Source of the DNA: Polytrichum commune
Taxonomy: Eukaryota; Streptophyta; Polytrichopsida; Polytrichales; Polytrichaceae
Assembly: GCA_950295325.1 (NCBI GenBank)
Contig: OX485809.1
Coordinates: 3,904,001 to 3,968,000 of the forward strand
DNA length: 64,000 nucleotides
Reading direction: 5' to 3'
Positions 51,001 through 58,945 of this stretch are shown here, in pieces. Numbering within the stretch: position 1 is the stretch's first letter; each line of letters begins with the position of its first letter. A program made the translations under genes and the position numbers. The notes below the pieces were generated by a model. That model saw only the letters and a program-made list of their open reading frames with translations, was not told the DNA's origin and did not search any database.

Positions 51001-51818
51001 CCTCTCGTAAAATCCGCCACAGCTTCTTTATTACTGGGTCATTTACGTCATTTTCAAGTGGCTCGATGCGGAACGGGGTCCTTGGCGCAACTTCATTCTG
51101 CCATAATGCCCTTAAATATTCGTCGCCCCTCGGGAACGAGGCGACTTGCTCCGCCGTTACAACTTCTCCCGTAAAACTGGGGCGGGCAAAGTCGTATAAC
51201 TCCGCCGTCGTGGCCTCCACATTGGCCCGACTCGCCCCCCCCCCCCTCGTACATCCAGCGGTGGAACTTGTGCACTGAGCCGATGTATCTTCGGTTCAAT
51301 GCGGCTTTACCTTCGCGGCGTAATCCGTTCACGGGGCGTTCGTCTTCGCGTGGCTCCTCTGCGTGGACCCCCCGCATTGACGTCGCCGGCCAGTGTTTTA
51401 CCGTCCCGAAGATTCTCGTTGCCGCTAGGTTGAGGGCCCACCATACTACCATGTCTACCTTCTCCCCTTTAATGGCATCCATTTCCCTTTCTGCCTTTGC
51501 CAACTGTTTAAGGCCATATTTAAATATGGCCTTAGTTACTCATTTGAACCGTTTCCGCATTTTTGGTTCAAAATTCTTTACCATCGCTGCCGGTCGAAAA
51601 CGTAGATCTTCAATGCTTTCATTATTCCGTAAGATCATTGCCATCTTCATCTTGAAGTCGGCAATGATTGTGTTATCATTTGTCATATCTCCTACTACCG
51701 GTTTTGTGGTCCATCTCATAGCCCGTCCAATTTGGCTATGTGTGGCCCGCCATTCCCTATTCTTGGACGTCCAGTCTCCCTCCCGAAGGTCGATCCGTGC
51801 TCTCTCCTCCGGTGTCAT
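48095..51818 (-). pseudogene. LINE ORF: reverse transcriptase + CCHC knuckle + restriction-like endonuclease, four stops and one frameshift
   Basis: About 1,240 codons run from ATG 51,816-51,818, which follows an in-frame TGA. RT signs are RPVILLPVFFKIF, catalytic Asp in LFTDFKGAF, REVAQGNTISPL, YIDD (about 50,270) and YEAFKYLGE in the thumb. The C-terminal part has C-x2-C...H-x4-C (starting CDNCRERKR), then RRPDLI, IEIWEIS and KTDKYNELV, matching the PD...E/D...K-x-x-K-Y layout of the restriction-like nuclease. In-frame stops lie at 51,540 (TGA), 50,282 (TGA, right before the YIDD segment), 50,192 (TGA) and 49,604 (TAA). A change of frame occurs at the run of 12 G on the coding strand (51,235-51,246). 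The protein otherwise stays conserved in style, so the copy died fairly recently. Confidence 0.85.
51235..51246 (+). other. C12 tract causing the LINE frameshift
   Basis: Twelve C on the plus strand. Upstream the protein continues in one frame up to HRWMYEGGG, downstream in another frame from the same point. Slippage of the run (one base gained or two lost) explains the break. Confidence 0.75.
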
Positions 51819-52089
51819 CTTACCTCATACCTACATCTCACTTTCTTTTGGTTAGTAATTTCCGCTTTTTACGCAACTACGCCTAGGTTGGTCCTAAGTG
51901 TACTCTCGCTAACCCCGCCTACTCCTAGGCTAGTTCAAGGTATCTCCTCAGTCTCGTTATGATTTCTCGCAAGTATGCGGTATCTATAACTTCGGTAATT
52001 CCCCACTTGTGGTAACTTGGTATTTCCCCTCGTGTGGTAATTTTTTCCGGTAACTCCCTCTTCTATTGTTTCCCCTTTGCCTTTGGTTT

Positions 52090-52450
52090 TGCTTCTTTCC
52101 CCTCCTTGTCCCTCATTCCTCCCGAAGGGAGGAATGAGTAACATTTTACCGTCCTCTTTGTCTCTATTGTTTCCCCTTAGCATTCTATCTTGCTTCAGTT
52201 TACCTCCTTTGCCTCATTCCTCCCTGCGGGAGGAATGAGTGGCATTTTACCTTCCTCTTTGTCTCTATTGTTTCCCCTTAGCCTTCTATCTTGCTTCAGT
52301 TTACCTCCTTTGCCTCATTCCTCCCTGCGGGAGGAATGAGTGGCATTTTACCTTCCTCTTTGCCTTTATTGTTTCCCCCTTAACCTTCTATCTTTGCTTC
52401 GTTTTACCTCCTTTACCTCATTCCTCCCGGAGGGAGGAATGAGGAGCCTT
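52090..52450 (-). repeat. ~101-bp tandem repeats, each with a perfect 12-bp hairpin, in the LINE 5' region
   Basis: Four palindromes CTCATTCCTCCC-NNN-GGGAGGAATGAG occupy 52,112-52,138, 52,213-52,239, 52,314-52,340 and 52,417-52,443. The spacings are 101, 101 and 103 bp. Loops are GAA, TGC, TGC and GGA, that is variable while the stems are identical. The intervening sequence is also repeated (TTTGTCTCTATTGTTTCCCC, TATCTTGCTTC and similar). They lie just upstream of the LINE ORF, as promoter monomers do in some LINEs. Confidence 0.9.
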
Positions 52451-52652
52451 TTACTAGTCCTTATGTTTATCGAAATTCCTCTTAGGGTGGCAACATTGTT
52501 AGTTGCTCCCTTTCTTATTCCTTTCGTAAATTCTCTTCCACCTCCCTTGATATCGTGAGCATATTAACCTCTCCCTCGGGTACGGGATGGTTCTACTTAG
52601 CGGGGCGTCTTTTCTTCCTCTTTGTTTAAGTGATTGTTGTTTTCATCGGCCC

Positions 52653-52670
52653 GGGGGGGGGGGGGGGGGG
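52653..52670 (+). repeat. G18 homopolymer
   Basis: Eighteen G on the plus strand, next to the LINE's 5' end. Confidence 0.95.
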
Positions 52671-52676
52671 CTCGAA

Positions 52677-52715
52677 CTTGGATTGTTCGGACGCACTTTA
52701 GACCGCGGAGACAGG
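52677..52715 (+). other. Partial, inverted copy of the 28S segment (arm of a hairpin)
   Basis: Contains TTGGATTGTTC, TTTAGACCG (52,697-52,705) and GAGACAGG (52,708-52,715), in the same order as in 28S rRNA but with the bases between shortened. All three blocks are exact inverted partners of blocks in the 28S-like segment at 52,746-52,817. Confidence 0.6.
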
Positions 52716-52745
52716 CTAGGCGCTATGACCACCTCCGCATCAATG

Positions 52746-52799
<54 letters not shown>

Positions 52800-52817
52800 A
52801 TTGGTGGGTGAACAATC
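52746..52817 (-). other. 72-bp 28S (25S) rRNA gene fragment at the LINE 5' border
   Basis: Read on the minus strand, this is the highly conserved large-subunit rRNA stretch with GATTGTTCACCCAC, then GGGAACGTGAGCTGGGTTTA, GACCGTCGTGAGACAGG and TTAGTTTTACCCTACT. It lies in domain VI, a little 5' of the sarcin-ricin loop. The match is from memory of the conserved sequence and looks almost perfect. Similarity stops abruptly on both sides. The fragment has the same orientation as the LINE and sits immediately upstream of it. Confidence 0.88.
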
Positions 52818-53108
52818 GGATCACTATGCCGAAAGCATTGAATGAGAGCTCATTCAATGACCCCCAATATGCTTTGCTTTAGCCCATGCTCACCCATGAA
52901 CAATAATATCGAACCCATGCCCACCCATACAATCCATCCATACTTGATATTATCACATTTACACTACGGATTTTGAAAAAAAATAATGACATTATCAAGG
53001 GTGATAGGGATAATAACGAGGGAGTTTTACACTATGAAAATCGGTTTCAAACTTTTAGGTGACAATATCAAGGTGTTCTATTAACAAGGGTGACATTATC
53101 AAGGTTAG

Positions 53109-55008
53109 ACTGTAGAGTGATTTTATACAAGCATGAAAATTGATATCCCAATGTTTAACAAAAAAAAACACAATTTATTTCCAAGTTTTGAAATTGTTAT
53201 AAATTTTCAAAGGCAATTTTCTCTCCCAACCCATATATCACAACATAGGTGGACCTAATTTTTGATAATTGGGAGATGAAAACTTGAATACACTTAAAGC
53301 CCTTTATAAGGAACCCAAATTTGTGCCCTTTGACTTAATTTTTTCCTTCACATTGAATATGAAGGCTACATGTGTGATTCTTCACAGTTTTTTCCCATCA
53401 CAGTTTTTGCATAATATTAGTATGTATTCTTAATGCATCACTCATAGACATTATAAATCATACCACAAATTTCCAAATGGTGATGCATAATACAGTATTC
53501 ACCAAGTGGTGTAAAAACATGGAGAATAATAAATCTATTATGTTCATACATTATAATTCCATGTTGTAATAGTGAAAATTATTAAAATAAGCATTCTTTC
53601 ATTACAAACATAGTTAGGTAATTAGGATGTTATTTTATGTCTTATCATTTTGATTTTGATTATGTTGTCTTTGGAAGCTACCAAAGCGATAAGTGATACA
53701 TATTACACTACACTTGAAGGCATACAACTACACAAAATCCAATTTCAATTTTTCATGGTATAACCTTTGGATGAATTTTAAGGGCCCTCATAAATAACGA
53801 TTCCCTTTTTGAAGGCAAAAAAGACATATTAAAAAATATTAAAATGAAAATAAAATATTACATCATTTTAAAATGGATGAAACCACCAAAAACACCCCCA
53901 AAGCAGTGTTTGAGGAGATTTTGGACATAATCGTCATAATCCTAGTTGTTTTCAAGTCCAACGGGCTACATGTTGTGACCTTTTGAATTTTCTTTATTGA
54001 TTTGAAATATATTCCATAGATTCCTCTAAAATGATGGGTAATTTTCCTAGAGTCTTGACACAATTTTCATCTTCAACTGGTTATTTCTCAAACTCAACCC
54101 GTTCATTTGTAACTCCACTAAATATTGTATATAGTGTCACCAATTCTATTTGCCTTGTTCAATACTAATTATGGACTGCCTGCCTAGTGTCACCAACACT
54201 AAATTGGGCATTATAGATTTTAAATGTTGCAATTATTGTCACTTACTAAGTAAATTTTCATCCAATAAGTGATTGCACTCACTCATTCATGACAACATTT
54301 CATTACATAATTGATTTGGGTGCAAATATACCAAACTTTGTTTCCATAATTGACATTCGGATGAACTAAAAGTAAGTTGGGATGACAATATTGAGAAGTT
54401 TCATTAGACAAGTTACCGCAATGACATTATGACATAAAAGATTAATTTCCAGGTCAAATCTACATTTCCACTAAAATATGGTGGGCGAGTGACCTACATT
54501 GACTACCTAACTCTAAATACAATATTAAGTGTAGCAAGCAGCCGGTTCTTTCCTTTCCCCAAAATCATGAAATTGGATGATAATGCATATTATGGATGAA
54601 TATGCCCACGTCTGGATGAGATTCAAAGATATCATCCACATGTGGTTTCATCACTCCCAAATCCGTGTCTCCTTATAAGGGTTTAGGGTTTTAGTTCGGA
54701 GTTGGGATGCAATCTTCAGATGCGAGAGCCAGCAATGTTGGAGGAATAATTTTTTAATTCTATATCAACGAACTTAGTTCCACATTTGAGGGGGTTTTTC
54801 AAGGTCACATTTCGAACATCGCATTCTCTTTCACATCAATTTCTTCCTTGCTCGCTCCGTCCTTTTTCACTGTAGGTCAGTGGCCTGTACTACCTCGAGC
54901 TTTTAAATCCTTTCTAGCTCGACAAGATTGTTACTGCGTCCACTATCAGTTCTCGGTTGGATGCGTGTAGTCCAAAATTGAAAGGAGATGTCCAAAAGTT
55001 ATCAGGTG
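53109..55008. other. AT-rich spacer with a repeat B copy
   Basis: No gene is visible. Repeat B occupies about 53,905-54,118. The 3' end of the gypsy element's LTR should lie in or just before this stretch but is not recognisable. Confidence 0.45.
53905..54118 (+). repeat. Dispersed repeat B, copy 4
   Basis: Shares GAGGAGATTTTGGACATAAT, GCTACATGTTGTGACC and CATCTTCAACTGGTTATTTC with the 28.3-kb copy over about 200 bp. Confidence 0.75.
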
Positions 55009-55241
55009 TGTCGTGCACTACTACATCGTGTGCCAACCATATCGGGTCATGAGTGTGTGGTCGGCTTACTTGGCAATCCTGACTAGCCTAACAAGCTACT
55101 GCCTGGCATGCTGTGGTTCACATGCCATTCCAGACCATACTATGGTAAGTACAATACTGAAAATGAAAAAGAACTCAACAATAAGAAGCCCACAAGTACA
55201 CACCATGTATCCAATACAAGAGAGGCTCTCAGCCCTTTACT
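55009..55241 (-). repeat. Second copy of the 3' LTR head
   Basis: Identical by eye over 233 bp to 55,539-55,771, offset by 530 bp. Both copies include, on the minus strand, AGTAAAGGGC followed by TGAGAGCCTCTC. Confidence 0.85.
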
Positions 55242-55538
55242 AATGAATATGCAAATACAACAGGATTCACATAATACTAACTTGTCACAATAGAACCCGA
55301 CGTCAAATGTGCATGAATGCACTCCGTCAATGGAGACCAGATTAGGTCCTCGGAAGGCTCTACTTGTAAAAGATGAGCCCTTCCTTGACCTAACTGATCT
55401 AATGAGGTGAGAGAGAAGGATATAACTAGTTATGTTATAGCCCCATTCACACTACCTTAATGGTACTTCTCTACCTCCTAAGCAGAGCTAATGGCTATTA
55501 GGACGCTATAAGCTAACTACACCGTAACTCATGACAGC

Positions 55539-55771
55539 TGTCGTGCACTACTACATCGTGTGCCAACCATATCGGGTCATGAGTGTGTGGTCGGCTTACT
55601 TGGCAATCCTGACTAGCCTAACAAGCTACTGCCTGGCATGCTGTGGTTCACATGCCATTCCAGACCATACTATGGTAAGTACAATACTGAAAATGAAAAA
55701 GAACTCAACAATAAGAAGCCCACAAGTACACACCATGTATCCAATACAAGAGAGGCTCTCAGCCCTTTACT
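55539..55771 (-). repeat. 3' LTR head (starts TGAGAGCC at 55,761) with polypurine tract
   Basis: On the minus strand GCAGGGGGCGAGTAAAGGGC (about 55,781-55,762) is a plausible polypurine primer, directly followed by TGAGAGCC. The other LTR ends ...TTCTCA at 63,811, so TGAGA...TCTCA would be the LTR tips. The copy is repeated 530 bp further on. Confidence 0.55.
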
Positions 55772-55828
55772 CGCCCCCTGCAACACCACGAATCCCCGGT
55801 CGTTGTGTCGCACATTGGGAGTCTTTTG

Positions 55829-58800
55829 TCAAGATGTAGCAGCTCCGGTACATCGAGGACACCTCCACGTGCCCCCCGGGATGTGTGATAGTGGGGGTGA
55901 CAGACATTGGGTGTGCCACCCCGTCGAACACTGATCACAAAGGATCATGGTCGCTGCTCCTTGAGCCCTGCCACAGAGCATACAACGGAGGCTGGCAGGA
56001 ATGGAGCCGAGAGTAGTATCGATGCGTCCATCGATGTGAGGCAGATGGCAAGGAGCACAATTGCGTGCATGATCCTTCCATATACGTCCATCTCTGCCCT
56101 CCAATTCAAGCACACCGCTAACCAAAACCTTCCTTACCCGTAAGATAATCCGTCCCGCAGTGATGTCCAGTGTCGTAGGTGCTGTTTGCTGTAGGTAGAC
56201 GTAATCTCCCTTAGCAAACCTCCTCAATTGCGGACGATAGCCCCCCCCACGTATGGTAGCATACCGTAAGGTATCTCGGTGTTGAGCAATGGCCAAGTTG
56301 TCGAATGCCATTGGCATGGCTTGCCGAAACAACTCCGCTCGCGCTTCGCACACTCGAATCCAAGTCGTGGGATCATCAAGATTCACTACCGTCTGCACCT
56401 CTCTCCGAATTGTTCCTGGAATCACAGGTTCCCTCCCGTACAAAAGAAAGTAAGGTGAGAAAGTGGCTAACGAAGCTTGTTTGCTAAAACAATAGCCCAT
56501 GGCTAGCCAAGGAAGTTGGGCATCCCAGTCTTGGTGATGGCCCTTCTGAACTCCATACTTTCGTAATCCTCGTTTTACTGTCTGCACCATCCGCTCCGCT
56601 AGCCCATCAGCTTCGGGATGGTCCCGGGACGTAGTCCTGTGGTCAATAAATGCCTGTTCACAGAGGGCTTGGAATTCCCCTTGGAATTCCCGACCCTGGT
56701 CAGTCAAGACCTCAGCTGGTGCTCCAAACCTGCTCAGTATCCGGTCCAATAGGGCATACGCCGCTCCTTCGCTTGACTTGTCCGGCAAGGCCACCAATTC
56801 GACCCACTTGGAGAAGTGTTCGATCATCACCAGCACATACTTGTTATGTCGCTTGGTGATGGGTAATGGTCCTGCAAAATCAACACCCCAGCGATATCCT
56901 AGACCCATAATTGGTAAAGGTTGCAAGATGGGAGTAGGAGCATTGAAGGATGCCCTTACCCTATCGCAAACCCGACACCGTGCCACGGTTTGTTGTACCT
57001 GTCCTTGCATACCAACCCACCAATACTGTGTTTGGAGTAGGCTATGTGTTCGCTTGACGCCAAAGTGGCCTAGCTCCTCATGAACCTGCTTCGTGAGCCT
57101 CTCACGCTCAAGTGGTTTGGGCACCACTTTTCTCCTCCCGTCTGAGAACACTCTGAGGAGCTGAGTACCCTCCCACGCAAACCGTTTTGCGCGTTGAGTA
57201 ATGCGGTCTCGCTCCTTAGGTGCAACACCTGCTGGGTACACAGAGTCCTGCAAGTAACTCAAGACTGGACCATCCTGGTGAATGTCCACGACGCCCCTAG
57301 ACTCCTCCTCACCCTCCCGTCCGTCGGTAGAATGGCTCGGGATGTCTCCTCGGTACGCCAACAAGCTGAGGCATGCCGCATGCCAGCTTGGGACTTCCGC
57401 TTCACCTTCACTCACATGCCATCGCGCACCCGTGGCGTCCTTCTGGCTTGGACATGGGTTGCGGCTAAGGCCGTCAGCATCCATGTTCACTAGCCCTGCT
57501 CTGTGTACAACCTTGAAGTCGTATTCCTGTAGCATCAACGCCCACCGCGCAAGCTTACCTGTGAGTTTATCGGACTCCATCAACCACCGAAGCGGTTGAT
57601 GATCCGTGACCAACAAGAATTCTGACCCGTACAAATAACATCTGAAGTGGGCAATTGCCCAAACAGCGGCCAAGCATTCCCCCTTGTAAGAGCTATACTG
57701 TGCCTCTGCATTGTTATTTGACCGGCTGGTGTATGCCACCACGAATTCTTGTCCTTTGTCATCCATCTGGGTCAAGACAGCTCCTATACCTAGCGTGCTC
57801 CAGTCCGTATGCAGTTGGTATGGTCTACCTGGTATTGGCCTCCTCAAGATCGGTGCTGATGCCAATCTTGACTTCAATTCCAGGAAAGCATCCTCCTGCT
57901 CGTCTCCCCATATCCAATCCTGCTCGGTCCTTGTGAGTAACGTTAGTGGTTTAGCAATCTTGCTGAACGATTGGACAAACTTCCGATAGTAATTTGCCAA
58001 TCCAAGAAAAGCTCTTAACCTACTAACATCACGAGGGCGAGGAATGCCATTCAAGGCTTCTATCTTACTGTTCATGACCCCAATGCCGCCTGGATATATC
58101 ATATGCCCTAGATATTCCACTCGGTTGTAGAAGAATCTACATTTACCCGGATGCAACTTGAGTCCATGTTGTATGAGTCTCTCCAACACCTGCCGCAGAT
58201 GTTCACGATGTTGCTTCCGGTTCTTGCTGAAGATGAGGATATCGTCTATGTAGCATTTGGCAAACGGTAAGCCTGCCAACACTCTATCCATCACTCGCTG
58301 GAATTCAGCTGGTGCATTCTTGAGTCCGAACGGTAGGAACTTCCACTGATAAAGTCTGTCCTTCCCAAACTCATCAATACCCCAGAAAGCAGTCTTCTGT
58401 TTGTCCTGCTCCCGAATCAACAACTGATGATAACCAGATCTCAGGTCCAAGGTGCTAAACACCTTTGCATGACCTATGGAATCGAAAATCTCCTCCGGTG
58501 TCGGCATTGCATACCTGTCTGATTTCGTCCGGTTGTTGAGGGGTCGGTAGTCTCCACACATGCGCTTCTCCGTCCAATTACCATATATGTCCTTCTTAGA
58601 AGGCATCACTGTGGCCGAAGCATACTCTCCGTTAGACATCTCCACTAGACCTACGTCCCACAGCTCCTTGGTGCGTGCCTGGATAAGCTTCTTCTCTGCA
58701 TCACTGTGCCTATATGGTTTACGGAATATCGGCGCATCGTCTGTCAAGTCAATTCTCACCTCTTCCCCCTTTAGCACTCCTAGGTCGTGGAGTCCGAACG

Positions 58801-58930
58801 CGAAGCAATCCTTGTGTTGTCGTAAGAACTGTCGCTCCTCCTGCCTCTCTGCATCCCCATCAAGTCCCACATCCGGCTCCCAGTTGTCTCCGATGACTGG
58901 TGGCTTGATCTCCTTCTCAGCAGAGGGCAT
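55829..58930 (-). CDS. Pol: RT, RNase H, integrase and C-terminal PHD finger
   Basis: An intact 1,033-codon stretch copies element RNA and integrates the DNA. RT has LDLRSGYHQL (D162), LPFGLKNAP and CYIDDILIFS (YIDD 227-230). RNase H has HTDWSTL (D376), YKGECLA (E418), VTDHQPL (D443) and MDADGLSR (D486). Integrase has an HHCC finger (H617, H622, C652, C655) and a DDE core (D684 in GVDFAGPL, D744 in LTDQGREF, E779 in DGLAERM). After the integrase C-terminal beta region a PHD finger follows (about 983-1028): CMLC...CDQC...GWHTQC...WRCPRC, a zinc module that usually reads histone H3 tails. Where chromoviruses carry a chromodomain, this element has a PHD finger. The ATG at 58,930 lies five codons after a UAG in the same frame, so translation may come by readthrough and not from this ATG. 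All catalytic residues seen are present. Confidence 0.92.
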   Translation of the reverse strand: MPSAEKEIKPPVIGDNWEPDVGLDGDAERQEERQFLRQHKDCFAFGLHDLGVLKGEEVRIDLTDDAPIFRKPYRHSDAEKKLIQARTKELWDVGLVEMSNGEYASATVMPSKKDIYGNWTEKRMCGDYRPLNNRTKSDRYAMPTPEEIFDSIGHAKVFSTLDLRSGYHQLLIREQDKQKTAFWGIDEFGKDRLYQWKFLPFGLKNAPAEFQRVMDRVLAGLPFAKCYIDDILIFSKNRKQHREHLRQVLERLIQHGLKLHPGKCRFFYNRVEYLGHMIYPGGIGVMNSKIEALNGIPRPRDVSRLRAFLGLANYYRKFVQSFSKIAKPLTLLTRTEQDWIWGDEQEDAFLELKSRLASAPILRRPIPGRPYQLHTDWSTLGIGAVLTQMDDKGQEFVVAYTSRSNNNAEAQYSSYKGECLAAVWAIAHFRCYLYGSEFLLVTDHQPLRWLMESDKLTGKLARWALMLQEYDFKVVHRAGLVNMDADGLSRNPCPSQKDATGARWHVSEGEAEVPSWHAACLSLLAYRGDIPSHSTDGREGEEESRGVVDIHQDGPVLSYLQDSVYPAGVAPKERDRITQRAKRFAWEGTQLLRVFSDGRRKVVPKPLERERLTKQVHEELGHFGVKRTHSLLQTQYWWVGMQGQVQQTVARCRVCDRVRASFNAPTPILQPLPIMGLGYRWGVDFAGPLPITKRHNKYVLVMIEHFSKWVELVALPDKSSEGAAYALLDRILSRFGAPAEVLTDQGREFQGEFQALCEQAFIDHRTTSRDHPEADGLAERMVQTVKRGLRKYGVQKGHHQDWDAQLPWLAMGYCFSKQASLATFSPYFLLYGREPVIPGTIRREVQTVVNLDDPTTWIRVCEARAELFRQAMPMAFDNLAIAQHRDTLRYATIRGGGYRPQLRRFAKGDYVYLQQTAPTTLDITAGRIILRVRKVLVSGVLELEGRDGRIWKDHARNCAPCHLPHIDGRIDTTLGSIPASLRCMLCGRAQGAATMILCDQCSTGWHTQCLSPPLSHIPGGTWRCPRCTGAATS

Positions 58931-58942
58931 CCGCCTTGGCTG

Positions 58943-58945
58943 CTA
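58943..58945 (-). promoter_or_regulatory. UAG with CARYYA readthrough context between methyltransferase and RT
   Basis: On the coding strand the stop reads TAG CAG CCA. UAG-CAR-YYA is the known leaky-stop context of tobamovirus-type readthrough. Gag, protease and methyltransferase end here, and pol continues in the same frame. The position is what a gag-pol expression switch needs. A simple CAG-to-TAG mutation remains possible. Confidence 0.45.

Larger units (their letters stand above)
47600..52745 (-). mobile_element. Non-LTR retrotransposon (LINE) of the restriction-like-endonuclease type
   Basis: The element reads right to left. It has a 5' untranslated region with tandem hairpin repeats (52,450-52,090), one long ORF (51,818-48,095) and a 3' region ending near the run of ten G at 47,636-47,645 (C on the coding strand). 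The ORF order is N-terminal region, reverse transcriptase, zinc knuckle and endonuclease. That order fits the R2/R4/NeSL/Utopia type, which lack the AP endonuclease of plant L1 elements. The DNA is more GC-rich than its flanks. No poly(A) tail or target-site duplication was found, so both borders are approximate. Confidence 0.75.
46789..53108. mobile_element. Candidate TIR-bounded segment holding a nested LINE
   Basis: CTAACCTTGATAATGTCAC at 46,789-46,807 is exactly inverted as GTGACATTATCAAGGTTAG at 53,090-53,108. Flanking ACTACA and TGTAG words extend the similarity outward with gaps. Further copies of the TTGATAATGTCA word lie just inside both ends (about 46,853, 46,878 reversed, 52,988 reversed, 53,059 variant). 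Repeated subterminal motifs are typical of cut-and-paste DNA transposons, where they bind transposase. No transposase is visible inside, so this would be a non-autonomous element into which the LINE inserted. The boundaries are a hypothesis. Confidence 0.4.

Noticed and set aside
48153-51855. Plus-strand ORFs of up to 195 codons over the LINE
   Set aside because: They are shadows of the RT/endonuclease frame on the other strand.
52746-52817. A functional rRNA gene
   Set aside because: Only 72 bp match and the similarity ends abruptly on both sides.
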